NCBI RefSeq assembly: GCF_003987855.1
Contig: NZ_RXIZ01000004.1
Span: forward strand, 8,220-72,219
DNA: 64,000 nucleotides
From: Hyphomicrobium sp.
GTDB lineage: Bacteria; Pseudomonadota; Alphaproteobacteria; Rhizobiales; Hyphomicrobiaceae
Reading direction: 5' to 3'
In this document: piece after piece, positions 1-9,070 of the stretch
Position numbering within the stretch: the first letter of the stretch is position 1
Layout of the letters: the number at the start of each line of letters is the position of its first letter
Notes under the pieces: model-generated
Told to the model about the DNA's origin: nothing
Databases searched by the model: none
The model's input: the letters and a program-made list of their open reading frames with translations, nothing else
Made by a program: the position numbers and the translations under genes

Positions 1-1
1 C

Positions 2-622
2 GAGCGCAAACCGATTTGGGTGATCGTCGCGTTCGCCGTAGCTTGGAATGCCATTGTGCAGACGCTTCCGCCTCCCTTCCCAAATCTTTGGAAGGTCTTG
101 CTGGGAGACATTCCGGCGCATCTCCTCTACGCCCCCGCCTTCTTCGTGGGATTTCTGATCGCAGGCAGCGAGCGCTTCTGGAACGGACTCACCGATGCGC
201 GCCGATCTCTCGGCCTCTTGGCTCTCGCTGCGATGTTGCTGAACTTGACGTTGCTTCGCTTTTCACAGGTCCATCCCTCAGTAGAGGCGAACTTGGTCGC
301 CAACATTTCGAAGGGCGTCTTTGGCGGCGCGATGGTCTTCGCCGTTTTTGCCTGGGGGCGATGGGCACTGTGCGAGCCGATTCCAGGCTTGGCATATGCG
401 ACCGACGCTATTCTTCCCGTCTATTTGTTGCATCAGACCGTGCTCGTCGTCGTCGCCTACGCATCCGGCGCAATTCATTGGCCCGTCATCCTCGCAATGC
501 CATTTCTCGCGCTGACGTCATTTGCCCTGCCCCTGCTCGTTTATCATCTCCTCATCCGCAACGTGTCCTGGCTGCGTTTTCTTTTCGGCTTGAAGGCTCA
601 CCCCGCCAAAGCCGCCGCGTAG
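2..622 (+). CDS. Acyltransferase 3 family membrane protein, C-terminal part
   Basis: The reading frame is open to the left edge, so only the last ~207 codons are present. The visible protein is a run of hydrophobic helices separated by short loops, for example around ALAAMLLNLTLL and ILPVYLLHQTVLVVVAY. The phrase with YLLHQTV near the end is typical of the last helices of acyltransferase-3 proteins, which O-acylate glycans or other envelope polymers in the inner membrane. The substrate cannot be told from this fragment. A short loop and the NIPSNAP gene follow, so it probably ends its own transcript. The family call is moderate because the catalytic N-terminal half lies outside the window. 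Confidence 0.7.
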   Translation, partial: ERKPIWVIVAFAVAWNAIVQTLPPPFPNLWKVLLGDIPAHLLYAPAFFVGFLIAGSERFWNGLTDARRSLGLLALAAMLLNLTLLRFSQVHPSVEANLVANISKGVFGGAMVFAVFAWGRWALCEPIPGLAYATDAILPVYLLHQTVLVVVAYASGAIHWPVILAMPFLALTSFALPLLVYHLLIRNVSWLRFLFGLKAHPAKAAA

Positions 623-696
623 CTAAGAATTCGCCTCGCCTGTTCGATGTCTGCTACACGTCTCCCGATCGTTTAAGCACTGTCGGAGATTGAGCG

Positions 697-1023
697 ATGA
701 TTTACGAGCTGCGCGTCTATCATGCGGTCGCCGGGCAGATGCCCAAGCTCCTCGCGCGGTTCAAGGACAAGACCATCCCGATCTGGGAGACACACGGCAT
801 TCGGCCCATCGGCTTCTGGACGACGCTGATCGGCGAGTCGAACCACGAGCTGACCTACATCCTGCAATGGGACTCGCTTGCCGACCGCGAGCAGAAGTGG
901 GCCGCCTTCCAGAACGATCCGGTCTGGCATCAGGCGCGCGATGAGAGCGAGCGCAACGGCCCGATCGTCGCCTCGATCGCCAACCAGATCCTCACGCCCA
1001 CCGCATTCTCGGCGCTGAAGTGA
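697..1023 (+). CDS. NIPSNAP family protein
   Basis: A 108-residue protein starting MIYELRVYHAVAGQMP, the classic opening of NIPSNAP (dimeric alpha-beta barrel-like) proteins. The later part around WDSLADREQKWAAFQ also fits the family, where a Trp-containing helix packs on the sheet. The length is normal for a single-domain member. Its biochemical role is not established. The stop codon TGA is followed at once by the GTG start of the glycosylase gene, so the two are probably co-translated. A GGAG sequence lies just ahead of the ATG. Confidence 0.85.
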   Translation: MIYELRVYHAVAGQMPKLLARFKDKTIPIWETHGIRPIGFWTTLIGESNHELTYILQWDSLADREQKWAAFQNDPVWHQARDESERNGPIVASIANQILTPTAFSALK

Positions 1024-1647
1024 GTGGCGCCGCCTGTGGACCTTCCCCTAACGGTCAAGCCGCTTCCCCGCGAGCATCTGCCGAGTGCGACGCTCGCAAT
1101 GGCGCGATTTCTCATCGGCAAGACGCTGGTCCATGAGTCGCCGGAAGGGATGCTCAGCGGCCGCATCGTCGAGACGGAAGGATATCCGCCGGGCGACGCC
1201 GCCAGCCACGCCTTTCGCGGCAAGACGAACCGCAATCAGACTTTGTTTCTCGGCCCCGGCCATTGCTACGTCTATTTCACCTACGGCTCGTCCTTCATGG
1301 TCAATGTCAGCAGCGAGGAAGCCGGCATCGGCGCAGGCGTTCTTCTGCGCGCGCTCGAACCCCTCGAAGGAATCGAGATCATGCAGCGCAACCGCAAGAA
1401 CGCCTCCGTCCGCGATCTGACGCGCGGGCCCGGACGCCTTGCCCAAGCCCTGCAGATCGACAAGCGATATGATGGCGTCGATCTCTTTGCGAAGGGCACG
1501 CTCTGGCTCGGCACCCCCGCGCGCCGCACCGGTCGCATCGCCACCAGCATCCGCATCGGCATCACGCGCGAGGTCGATCGCAAGCGCCGCTTCTTCGAGG
1601 TTGGCAATCCGAATGTCAGCGGCCCGCGTGCCCTGTCGTTGTCCTGA
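1024..1647 (+). CDS. mpg: DNA-3-methyladenine glycosylase (AAG/MPG family)
   Basis: A 207-residue protein of the alkyladenine glycosylase fold, which flips out and excises alkylated or deaminated purines in base excision repair. Visible family signatures are the catalytic-site region RIVETEGYPPGDAASHAF (Glu as general base), the strand GHCYVYFTYG whose Tyr residues face the flipped base, VLLRALEP, and the DLTRGPGRLAQAL helix. It starts at GTG directly after the NIPSNAP stop; no better ATG exists before the conserved N-terminal LARFLIG-like helix. The length is standard for bacterial members. Confidence in the family is high. Confidence 0.93.
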   Translation: MAPPVDLPLTVKPLPREHLPSATLAMARFLIGKTLVHESPEGMLSGRIVETEGYPPGDAASHAFRGKTNRNQTLFLGPGHCYVYFTYGSSFMVNVSSEEAGIGAGVLLRALEPLEGIEIMQRNRKNASVRDLTRGPGRLAQALQIDKRYDGVDLFAKGTLWLGTPARRTGRIATSIRIGITREVDRKRRFFEVGNPNVSGPRALSLS

Positions 1648-1796
1648 CACGGGCGAGTGAGAGATCGATGAAGTTTTATGCGACCTCGTTTAATACGACA
1701 CGCTCGGCGTTAATGCAGGCTTCAGGATATCGAGTGAAACTGCGCGCCGCGTAACCGAACCGGTCTATATCGCGCCGTCCCCAAGGAGATGCTTAC

Positions 1797-2021
1797 ATGA
1801 ACAAACTTTTCGCACCCCTCTTCGCTCTCGCTCTCATCTCGATCGATATGTCGGCTGCTGTCACGCCGGCTTCGGCTCTTGGCGGCTGCGGCCCGAACCG
1901 CCATCGCAGCAGCGTCACCGGCCGTTGCATCTGGGGCGGCCAGAACCAGTCTTGGTGTGTTCGCCACACCGGCCATCGCGCCGTCCGCACGCCGAGCGGC
2001 CGCCTCGTCTGCGTTCGCTAA
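1797..2021 (+). CDS. Small secreted Cys-containing protein
   Basis: A 74-residue protein with a clear signal peptide (MNKLF, then a hydrophobic core, cleavage likely after ASA near residue 26). The mature part starts LGGCGPNRHRSSVTGRC and carries four Cys, so two disulfides in the periplasm are possible. It resembles the small GCG-type exported proteins common in Hyphomicrobiales, of unknown role. A strong ribosome-binding site (AAGGAG) lies 7 bases before the ATG. A strong terminator follows, so it is a single-gene unit. Function not known. Confidence 0.75.
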   Translation: MNKLFAPLFALALISIDMSAAVTPASALGGCGPNRHRSSVTGRCIWGGQNQSWCVRHTGHRAVRTPSGRLVCVR

Positions 2022-2046
2022 ACGCGCAATCCCAAAGACGACACCC

Positions 2047-2082
2047 GGACGCGATGCACCCGCATCGCGTCCTTTTCTTTTT
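2047..2082 (+). terminator. Rho-independent terminator
   Basis: An 11-bp perfect stem (GGACGCGATGC / GCATCGCGTCC) with a 4-base loop is followed by TTTTCTTTTT. It lies 26 bases after the small Cys-protein gene and reads in its direction. Confidence 0.9.
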
Positions 2083-2308
2083 CCGGCGCGCTCGATCGAG
2101 CAACGCTCAATCATACAGTCTCGTGACGAGACCGCCGCAATTTCGCCCGGGACGAACTCGCGCATCGCTGTCTGAGATAGATCCGTGAACGGCCTATGAA
2201 TGCCTTGTTCAGACGCTCGCTCTGGCCGCAGCGGTAGATTGAAATCGTTCGACCGACATCGGTTGAACGATTTGAGGAGCGATCCGGCAAATCAAGGAGC
2301 ATGGTCAA

Positions 2309-2689
2309 ATGTCTCGAAAGGTCACCGGCATTGTCGGTACCGTTGCGGCCGTCGTCATGTGCGACGCCTCGGCGGCAGTTGTGCAAGCTCAACCCAATCC
2401 GGGAGATGCATTGCGCGCTGAATCTTACGCCGATCTGCTTACACCGATACCCAATGCGCTCGCAGTCCTGAAGGCTGTCGATCGAAGTGACGACGCTCAA
2501 GCGCCGCGCGTGCAGCTCGCTGATTACTATCATCACCACCACCATCATCACCGCTATTGGCAGCGGTGGTACGGTGAGCCCTACTATTATCACCACCATC
2601 ACCATCATCATCACGGCTATTGGCGCTGGAGATACCATCACCACCATCATCATCACCACCGTTACTACCGTGACTGGGACGACAGATAG
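2309..2689 (+). CDS. Histidine-rich small exported protein
   Basis: A 126-residue protein starting MSRKVTGIVGTVAAVVM, a short hydrophobic N-terminus that could be a signal peptide (AQA-like site near residue 28). The C-terminal third holds three blocks of 7-8 His each, separated by short Tyr/Trp/Arg-rich spacers, ending RYYRDWDDR. Such tracts bind Ni, Cu or Zn in other proteins, so metal buffering is a fair guess but not shown. An AAGGAG site lies ~10 bases before the ATG. The His codons alternate CAT and CAC, so the tract is not a simple one-codon slippage run. No recognised family. Confidence 0.7.
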   Translation: MSRKVTGIVGTVAAVVMCDASAAVVQAQPNPGDALRAESYADLLTPIPNALAVLKAVDRSDDAQAPRVQLADYYHHHHHHHRYWQRWYGEPYYYHHHHHHHHGYWRWRYHHHHHHHHRYYRDWDDR

Positions 2690-2770
2690 CCTGAGCGTCT
2701 TGAGAGCGTCGTCCATGCGGGCGACGCTCGCTTCTCCAACTGCAGTCTCGCCCGAAGCAGAGAAACTTTC

Positions 2771-3505
2771 ATGCAAACCATCCGATTTCGCGCCTTTCAA
2801 TCCGGCCTCAATCCGCGCCGAACGAAGCTTGAGGTGCCCGGATGGGGCGGCCCCGCTGAGCCCCGCCGAGACGGATCGCACGAGCAGGCCTGGCACTGCA
2901 CGCCCTTCACCGAAGGCGCACAGTATGGGATCGAGGTCTTCTATCCTTACGCAAACGAACTGCGCGTTACGAAAGTCGGTGGCAAAGTCCATCTCGATGG
3001 AGATTTCGGTCCTCCGCCCGATGACGATCTACAGTGGCCGCCGTTTCGCGCTTTCGGCGACAACTACTATACCTATCAGCTGCTGTTGGATCTGAAAGTC
3101 TCTGACGACTTTGCGGTGCGTGCCGAACCGCATCCACGATTCTATACGTCCACGAGCGATGACGTGCCTCTCGCCGTGCCTGCGCTGGTCCGCACGAGTT
3201 GGTGGCCGATGTTATCGTTCGTCGTCTTCAAGGCGCCGCCGGCGGGCGTAACGCACATCTTCCGTCCCGGCGAGCCGTTCATGCAATTTCTCGTCATTCC
3301 GGCCGACTCGTCTTTCGAACTCAAGGAGATGGACATCGAGGAATCGGCCGAGCGCGAATTGCGCGGTCGCCGCATTCATGCTTCGCGCGAAACGCTCGGC
3401 AAGGATTCGACCTGGGTGTCGGCGACGAACACGGTATTTGACGGCACCTACCGGCGACTGCATCGCGCAGCGAAGGACCAGGCGCGTTCCGCCAAAGCGA
3501 AGTAG
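2771..3505 (+). CDS. DUF6065-like protein
   Basis: A soluble 244-residue protein without signal peptide or membrane helix. The layout (an early HCTPFTEGAQYGIEVFYPY stretch, then a central YYTYQLLLDLKV and a later IFRPGEPFMQFLVIP segment) recalls the DUF6065 family, whose members have no assigned activity. I am not certain of this assignment. It reads in the same direction as the His-rich gene but 81 bases away, with only a weak AGAGA site. The C-terminus is basic (KDQARSAKAK). No catalytic motif was recognised. Confidence 0.7.
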   Translation: MQTIRFRAFQSGLNPRRTKLEVPGWGGPAEPRRDGSHEQAWHCTPFTEGAQYGIEVFYPYANELRVTKVGGKVHLDGDFGPPPDDDLQWPPFRAFGDNYYTYQLLLDLKVSDDFAVRAEPHPRFYTSTSDDVPLAVPALVRTSWWPMLSFVVFKAPPAGVTHIFRPGEPFMQFLVIPADSSFELKEMDIEESAERELRGRRIHASRETLGKDSTWVSATNTVFDGTYRRLHRAAKDQARSAKAK

Positions 3506-3615
3506 CCTGCCCACATCCTCTCGCAATTCAGCCAACGCGATCGCCGGCCGGCGATCCTTTAGCGGAACACGGATCTCCCTCCGCGGCCATGACGTTTTGT
3601 CGAAGAACTCTTGCG

Positions 3616-4995
3616 TCAGCCCAGCGCCCGAACGCTCGCGAGCGGCGCTGCGAAGCGCCAGAAAAATCCTTCGCGCGGGAAGCCGAGTTCGACCTCAGCA
3701 TTCAGTGACATCTTCGGGCTGCGGCCGATCATGACTGTGCCAAAACCGGTGCGCAGCGGCGCAATAACCGGCGGCCCGCCCGACTCCATCCACTCGATCA
3801 GCAATCTGCCTTGCTCTCTATCGCCCTGGACGGAGCAGGTTATACGCACTTCGCCATTCTCATTAGAAAGGGCGCCATACTTCGTTGCGTTCGTGGCCAG
3901 CTCATGGATGGCGAGCCCAATCGTTTCTGCAGCGGAGGGCGAAAGGGTGAAGTCCAGCTGCCCGCTCACACGCACCCGGCTGCCCACGAGATCCGAAACC
4001 GAAGCGAGTTGAGACTCGATCAGGTCGCCAAGGGAGGCCCCTCCCCAGTTTCGACTGACGAGCAGATCCTGGTTCCGGCCCACGGCTCGTAGCCGCGCCG
4101 CTAGGCTTTCTCCGAAGTCCCTGCCGGCCGTACGCGAGACCAGCGCCTGAATGACGGAGATCATGTTCTTCGCGCGGTGGTTGACCTCTTCCATCAGCAT
4201 TTCGATCTGCTGCTGATTGCGACGCTGATCAGTGATGTCGGTATTAGTGCCGAACCAGCGAGATACACGACCGTCACGCCCGCGCAGAGGCATGGCTCGT
4301 GATAAAAACCAGCGATATTCACCGTCGCGGCCGCGCAGTGGGAAAGTGTCTTCCCACTCCTCGCCGGTGTCCCAGCTGCGCTGAATGCGGATTTTCACTC
4401 TCTCGACGTGATCGGGGTGGTGGACACGCGTCCATCCCCACCCCTGCATGTCCTCGATGGTCGATCCGGTATACTCAAACCAGCGGTCATTGTACCAAAA
4501 GATCGAGCCTTCATTGTCCGCCATCCATGCGAGTTGCGGAATGCTGTTCGCCAGCAGCCGGAACTGATCGTCGCTTTCGCTCAACCGGTTGCGGGCTTCC
4601 ACTAAGTACGTAATATCGTGCGCGATCTTAGAGGCGCCCACCACGACTCCAGCCGCGTTGACCACCGGCGAGACGGTGATCTGAACCGGCACAAGAGATC
4701 CTCGTTTGTGGACACGCACCGTCTCGAATTTGGAGACGACCTCTCCTGCTCGAATACGCTCGCGAATGCTGGCTTCTTCTCTCGCGCGATCTTCCGGTAT
4801 GATGATGTCAATAGGCCGGCCGATGACTTCCGCCGCCGACCACCCGAAGACCCTTTCAGCCGCAGGGTTCCAGCTGTGAATGTTTCCGGACAGATCCTTC
4901 GATACGATGGCATCGAAGGAGTGAGCTAAGATTGCTGAGAAATGAGCACTCCAAAGGTCCGGCTCTAGGATCTTTGGGTTCGCTTCGTCCGACAT
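3616..4995 (-). CDS. PAS-PAS sensor histidine kinase, HWE family
   Basis: A 459-residue cytoplasmic kinase. Two PAS domains come first: residues ~15-130 (FDAIVSKDLSGNIHSWNPAA, then RVHKRGSLVPVQITVSP) and ~140-265 (IPQLAWMADNEGSIFWYNDRW). The transmitter follows, with the phosphoacceptor His in EVNHRAKNMISVIQAL, the N-box variant AIHELATNATKYGALS, and the W-x-E feature in LLIEWMESGGPP that defines HWE kinases. There is no membrane segment, so it senses a cytoplasmic cue, possibly redox or light through a PAS ligand. No response regulator lies next to it. In this order such kinases often feed the PhyR/general stress pathway, but that is inference. Confidence 0.92.
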   Translation of the reverse strand: MSDEANPKILEPDLWSAHFSAILAHSFDAIVSKDLSGNIHSWNPAAERVFGWSAAEVIGRPIDIIIPEDRAREEASIRERIRAGEVVSKFETVRVHKRGSLVPVQITVSPVVNAAGVVVGASKIAHDITYLVEARNRLSESDDQFRLLANSIPQLAWMADNEGSIFWYNDRWFEYTGSTIEDMQGWGWTRVHHPDHVERVKIRIQRSWDTGEEWEDTFPLRGRDGEYRWFLSRAMPLRGRDGRVSRWFGTNTDITDQRRNQQQIEMLMEEVNHRAKNMISVIQALVSRTAGRDFGESLAARLRAVGRNQDLLVSRNWGGASLGDLIESQLASVSDLVGSRVRVSGQLDFTLSPSAAETIGLAIHELATNATKYGALSNENGEVRITCSVQGDREQGRLLIEWMESGGPPVIAPLRTGFGTVMIGRSPKMSLNAEVELGFPREGFFWRFAAPLASVRALG

Positions 4996-5197
4996 ACGCC
5001 CAGCCCCTGATCTCCGTCAGAGAGATGACAGCACACTGATGAAAATTCCATAAGTGGCGATTTAGCACGCAGTAAATTTTTTCAAAGGGGCGTGGTCTAT
5101 GTCGATTTATGGCAGACATGCCAAAATTATTGAACCACGATAATGTCATACAACATCTTTATTTTGGCCGACGAGACGCAGGCGGGGCGAATAAGGA
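4996..5197. other. Gap between kinase gene and palindrome cluster
   Basis: This stretch holds the upstream region of the kinase gene and is AT-richer than its surroundings. I see no gene, no clear sigma-70 promoter and no RNA-like structure in it. With the repeats after it, the gene-free interval spans about 480 bases. Confidence 0.5.
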
Positions 5198-5330
5198 GCC
5201 TCCCCTTCGCCTCTCCCATTGGGAGAGGCCGACGCGACAGCGTCGGGTGAGGAGGGCGTCGATGGCGCACGAAAAATACGCGCCCCTCACCCTGACCCTC
5301 TCCCCAAGGGGAGAGAGAAAAGGTGCCAAG
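5198..5330. repeat. Composite intergenic palindromic element
   Basis: Three close hairpins: GCCTCTCCC/GGGAGAGGC at 5209-5229, GACGC/GCGTC at 5231-5244, and CTCTCCCC/GGGGAGAG at 5298-5315. In addition GGGTGAGGAGGGCG at 5245-5258 can pair with CGCCCCTCACCC at 5281-5292, so the whole element can fold into one branched structure. Elements with the CTCTCCC...GGGAGAG and GGGTGAGG signature are scattered through many Hyphomicrobiales genomes between genes. It lies downstream of clpB and upstream of the kinase gene. Confidence 0.75.
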
Positions 5331-5359
5331 CTCGAAGCGAACAAAGACTCCGCAAGCCC

Positions 5360-5393
5360 GTCCCCGGGGGCCGGCTGCGCGGTCGCCGGGGAC
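5360..5393. repeat. Intergenic hairpin, family member 1
   Basis: Outer stem GTCCCCGG/CCGGGGAC encloses GGCCGGCT...GTCGCC. The inner phrases are shared with the hairpins at 5428 and 9071, so it is probably a divergent copy of the same small repeat. Confidence 0.5.
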
Positions 5394-5427
5394 AACTAAT
5401 GCGTCCGAAGAAAGAATCACCGAGCCC

Positions 5428-5467
5428 GCGCGGGCGGCCGGCTCCCCGTTAGGGGAGTCGCCCGCGC
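5428..5467. repeat. Intergenic hairpin, family member 2 (clpB 3' end)
   Basis: Outer stem GCGCGGGCG/CGCCCGCGC and inner stem CTCCCC/GGGGAG with loop GTTA. It starts right after the clpB stop codon (reading on the minus strand), so it may end or protect the clpB transcript although no T-run follows. It shares GGCGGCCGGCTCC and GGAGTCGCC with the copy at 9071. Confidence 0.7.
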
Positions 5468-5473
5468 CAAAGA

Positions 5474-8065
5474 TCAAGCCGCAGCTTTGATCGGCCAGCC
5501 GTTGATCGTCAGCGAGCCATCGCGCACCGACACGCGCACCGTATCGCCATCCTTCACGCCGCCCGCGAGGATCTGCTCGGCGAGCGGGTCCTGCACGTTG
5601 CGCTGGATGACGCGCTTCAACGGCCGCGCACCGTACGCGGGATCGTAACCGCGATTGGCGAGCCAGCTCTTCGCCTGCTCATCAAGCTCGATCGTGATCT
5701 TGCGATCGGCCAGAAGCTTTTGCAGGCGCGCCATCTGGATATCGACGATCTTCGTCATGTCCGCGCGCTGCAAGCGGTGGAACAGGATGATGTCGTCGAG
5801 ACGGTTGAGGAACTCCGGCCGGAAGCGTGAGCGCACTTCCGCCATGACTTCCTCGCGCACGGCTTCCGTTTCCTCGCCTTCCTTCTGCTCGACGAGGTAC
5901 TGCGCACCGATGTTCGACGTCAGCACGATCAGCGTGTTCTTGAAGTCGACGGTGCGGCCCTGGCCGTCGGTCAGGCGACCGTCGTCCAAGACTTGCAGCA
6001 ACACGTTGAACACGTCCGGATGCGCCTTCTCGATCTCATCGAACAGGATGATCTGATACGGACGACGACGCACAGCTTCCGTCAGCACGCCGCCTTCCTC
6101 ATAGCCGACGTAGCCCGGAGGCGCGCCGATGAGACGAGCGACCGAGTGCTTCTCCATGAACTCCGACATGTCGATGCGCACGAGCGCGGTGTCGTCGTCG
6201 AAGAGATAGCCCGCGAGCGCCTTCGTCAGCTCGGTCTTGCCGACGCCGGTGGGCCCTAAGAACATGAACGAGCCGATCGGCCGGTTCGGGTCCTGCAGGC
6301 CGGCGCGCGCGCGGCGGACGGCCGTCGAGACTGCGATGACCGCCTCCTTCTGACCGATGACGCGCTTGCCCAGCGCATCCTCCATCTTGAGAAGCTTGTC
6401 GCGCTCGCCCTCGAGCATCTTGTCGACGGGAACGCCCGTCCAGCGCGACACGACGGCCGCGATCTGATCCGGCGTCACCGCTTCCTCGACGAGAGCGCCC
6501 TTGCCCTCCTGGGCTTCGACGTCGGCGAGCTTCTTCTCGAGTTCGGGGATCTTGCCGTAGCGGAGTTCGCCCGCGCGTGCGAGATCGCCCCGGCGCTGCG
6601 CCTGTTCGAGCGCGTTGCGCAGGTTGTCGAGCTCTTCCTTGATCTTCTGCGCCGACCCGAGCTTTTCCTTCTCGGCCTGCCAGCGCGCCGTCATCGCCTC
6701 GGACTTCTCTTGCAAGTCCGCGATCGATTTCTCGAGCCGCGCCAGGCGATCCTTGGAGGCCGCGTCGGTTTCCTTCTTCAGGGCTTCGCGCTCGATCATC
6801 ATCTGCATGAGATCGCGATCGATGGCATCGAGCTCTTCGGGCTTGGAATCGACCTGCATGCGCAGCCGCGATGCCGCCTCGTCGACGAGGTCGATCGCCT
6901 TGTCGGGGAGGAAGCGATCCGTGATGTAGCGGTTCGAAAGCGTCGCCGCGGACACGAGCGCGCTGTCGGTGATGCGCACGCCGTGATGCAGCTCATACTT
7001 CTCTTTCAAGCCGCGCAGGATCGAAATGGTATCTTCGACGTTCGGCTCGTTGACGAAGATCGGCTGGAACCGGCGAGCGAGCGCCGCATCCTTCTCGATG
7101 TGCTTGCGATACTCATCGAGCGTGGTTGCGCCGACGCAGTGCAGCTCGCCGCGCGCGAGCGCCGGCTTCAACAGGTTGCCCGCATCCATCGAACCTTCGG
7201 TCTTGCCCGCGCCGACGATCGTGTGCAGCTCGTCAATGAAAAGGATGATGTCGCCCTCGGCTTCGACCTCGGACAACACGGCCTTCAGACGCTCTTCGAA
7301 CTCGCCGCGATACTTCGCGCCCGCAATGAGTGCACCCATGTCGAGCGACAGCAGCTTCTTGTGCTTCAGGCTTTCCGGCACGTCGCCCTTGACGATGCGC
7401 AAGGCGAGGCCTTCCGCGATCGCCGTCTTGCCGACGCCCGGTTCACCGATCAGCACGGGATTGTTCTTCGTCCGCCGCGACAGCACCTGGATGGTGCGGC
7501 GGATCTCTTCATCGCGGCCGATGACCGGATCGAGCTTGCCGCTGCCAGCCGCTTCCGTGAGGTCACGCGCATAGCGCTTCAGCGCGTCATACGCCTGCTC
7601 GGCGTTGGCGTTGTCGGCGGTACGGCCCTTGCGGATGTCGTTGATGGCGGCGTTGATCTTGTCCGGCGTCACGCCCGCATCGCGCAAGATCTTGCCCGCG
7701 TCCGTCGCGGTGTCGAGCGCCAGAGCAAGCAGCAGCCGCTCGGCGGTGACGAACTTGTCGCTCGCCTTGTCGGCGAGCTTCTCGACGGAATCGAACAGGC
7801 GCGCCAGTTCGGGCGAGACGTAGACCTGCCCCGATCCTCCGGTAACCTTCGGCTTCTTGGCTAGGTTCGCCTCGACCGCCTTCAGGGCCGCGCGGGAATC
7901 CCCGCCGGCCTTCTGGATCAGGCCGCTCGCGAGCCCTTCCGGGTCGTCGAGCAGGATCTTTAAAAGGTGCTCAGGCGTGACCTGTTGATTGTTTTCGCGG
8001 AGCGCCAGCGATTGGGCCGATTGAATGAAGCCCTTGGCGCGGTCCGTGTAGCGTTCGAAATTCAT
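5474..8065 (-). CDS. clpB: ATP-dependent chaperone ClpB
   Basis: An 863-residue Hsp100 disaggregase that threads aggregated proteins together with DnaK. All domains are visible: N-domain (residues 1-145), first ATPase domain with Walker A GEPGVGKT near 205 and Walker [10 protein letters not shown], the coiled M-domain (~410-520, charged Glu/Lys/Arg repeats), and the second ATPase domain with GPTGVGKT near 605 and [14 protein letters not shown]. The start [13 protein letters not shown] is preferred to an upstream in-frame ATG because GGAGAA lies just before it and it matches the family N-terminus. A sigma-32-like promoter lies ~130 bases upstream, fitting heat induction. The length is normal and the ATPase motifs are intact. 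Confidence 0.98.
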   Translation of the reverse strand: MNFERYTDRAKGFIQSAQSLALRENNQQVTPEHLLKILLDDPEGLASGLIQKAGGDSRAALKAVEANLAKKPKVTGGSGQVYVSPELARLFDSVEKLADKASDKFVTAERLLLALALDTATDAGKILRDAGVTPDKINAAINDIRKGRTADNANAEQAYDALKRYARDLTEAAGSGKLDPVIGRDEEIRRTIQVLSRRTKNNPVLIGEPGVGKTAIAEGLALRIVKGDVPESLKHKKLLSLDMGALIAGAKYRGEFEERLKAVLSEVEAEGDIILFIDELHTIVGAGKTEGSMDAGNLLKPALARGELHCVGATTLDEYRKHIEKDAALARRFQPIFVNEPNVEDTISILRGLKEKYELHHGVRITDSALVSAATLSNRYITDRFLPDKAIDLVDEAASRLRMQVDSKPEELDAIDRDLMQMMIEREALKKETDAASKDRLARLEKSIADLQEKSEAMTARWQAEKEKLGSAQKIKEELDNLRNALEQAQRRGDLARAGELRYGKIPELEKKLADVEAQEGKGALVEEAVTPDQIAAVVSRWTGVPVDKMLEGERDKLLKMEDALGKRVIGQKEAVIAVSTAVRRARAGLQDPNRPIGSFMFLGPTGVGKTELTKALAGYLFDDDTALVRIDMSEFMEKHSVARLIGAPPGYVGYEEGGVLTEAVRRRPYQIILFDEIEKAHPDVFNVLLQVLDDGRLTDGQGRTVDFKNTLIVLTSNIGAQYLVEQKEGEETEAVREEVMAEVRSRFRPEFLNRLDDIILFHRLQRADMTKIVDIQMARLQKLLADRKITIELDEQAKSWLANRGYDPAYGARPLKRVIQRNVQDPLAEQILAGGVKDGDTVRVSVRDGSLTINGWPIKAAA

Positions 8066-8193
8066 GTCGCGTTCTCCAGCACATTCGCTCCGCCCCATGA
8101 GGCTCGGAAAGAATGCCATGCGATTTGATATTTATCACCCGAGCGCGGCCAAAGACCCGATGTTCGGCATCCCCACCCGCCCGTAGACTGCTT

Positions 8194-8224
8194 CCGATAT
8201 AGGATGGGGCAGCGCCCGAAAAAG
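8194..8224 (-). promoter_or_regulatory. Sigma-32-like heat-shock promoter of clpB
   Basis: On the minus strand a CCTATATCGG -10 element (fits the alphaproteobacterial RpoH pattern CYTATNTNNG) is preceded by CTTT (consensus CTTG) with a 17-base spacer. It would give a clpB leader of about 120 bases. Its position overlapping the first possible start of the MOSC gene argues for a later start of that gene. Confidence 0.6.
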
Positions 8225-8251
8225 AGGCACTGGCAACAAAATCTGAGGGAT

Positions 8252-9034
8252 ATGCGCAGCATGGCTACGTCCGGGACAGGCACGATCGAAGCCCTTTATC
8301 GCTATCCGGTTAAGGGTTTGACGCCGGAACCGCTCGAAAGCGTCGAATTGGTACCGATGGGCACCCTTCCCTTCGACCGTGCCTATGCAATCGAGAACGG
8401 GCCGGGGCCCTTCGACCCCGCCAACCCGCAGCACCTGCAGAAAATTCACTTCGTCATGCTGATGCGGAACGAGGAGCTGGCAACCGTCCGTTCGGCCTTC
8501 GACGACGAGACCGAGACGCTGGTCATCAGCAAGGCCGGCGCCGAAATCGCCCGAGGCGACCTGCGGACGGAAGCGGGACGCGCCGCCATCGAGGACGCCA
8601 TCATCCGGATCGTGACGTCAGGTCTTCGCGGCAGGCCACGGGTCGTTGTCAGCCCCGGCCATAGCTTTTCCGACGTCAAGGACAAGTGCGTGCACATCGT
8701 CAACCGGCAAAGCCTGGCCTCGCTCGAAGGCATGCTCGGAACCCCTCTCGATGCCCGCCGCTTCCGCCCCAACCTCGTCGTCGACAACATCGCTGCCTGG
8801 AGCGAACTCGACCTCGTCGGCAAGAAGCTGCGGGTTAACGGCACGACGCTCGAAATCTTCAAGCGCACCGAGCGCTGCGCCGCCACCAACGTCGATCCCG
8901 AGACCGGCGCGCGCGACCAGAAGATCCCCTCGTTCCTGTCGAAGACGCTCGGCCATACCGACTTCGGCGTCTACGCCCGCGTGCTCGACGGCGGGCGCCT
9001 CACTGTAGGCGACAGCTTCGAAGTGACCGACTGA
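8252..9034 (+). CDS. MOSC domain-containing protein
   Basis: About 260 residues. The N-terminus IEALYRYPVKGLTPEPLESVELVPMG is the MOSC_N beta-barrel opening, and the C-terminal half has the MOSC core: VHIVNRQSLASLEG, DARRFRPNLVVD and a single Cys in FKRTERCAATNVDPETG, the expected sulfur-carrying Cys. MOSC proteins handle molybdenum cofactor or reduce N-hydroxylated compounds, as in MOCS3/mARC relatives. No partner domain (ferredoxin) is fused. The start is chosen at the ATG after CTGAGGGAT; an earlier ATG at 8204 would overlap the clpB promoter. It diverges from clpB. Confidence 0.88.
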   Translation: MRSMATSGTGTIEALYRYPVKGLTPEPLESVELVPMGTLPFDRAYAIENGPGPFDPANPQHLQKIHFVMLMRNEELATVRSAFDDETETLVISKAGAEIARGDLRTEAGRAAIEDAIIRIVTSGLRGRPRVVVSPGHSFSDVKDKCVHIVNRQSLASLEGMLGTPLDARRFRPNLVVDNIAAWSELDLVGKKLRVNGTTLEIFKRTERCAATNVDPETGARDQKIPSFLSKTLGHTDFGVYARVLDGGRLTVGDSFEVTD

Positions 9035-9070
9035 GCAATGTAGGTCGATAGCACCTTCGGTTCACCGTCT

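Noticed and set aside
2111-2992. 293-codon minus-strand frame with Met/Val repeats across the His-rich gene
   Set aside because: The Met/Val repeats are the antisense of the His tract; the frame crosses a strong promoterless gap and two real genes.
2487-3095. Frame rich in Thr/Ile overlapping the His tracts
   Set aside because: It is the +1 reading of the CAT/CAC tract, giving Ile-Thr repeats; no ribosome site.
6710-7864. Long open frame (384 codons) opposite clpB
   Set aside because: It is the antisense of a highly conserved gene in GC-rich DNA, with no ribosome site and no family look.
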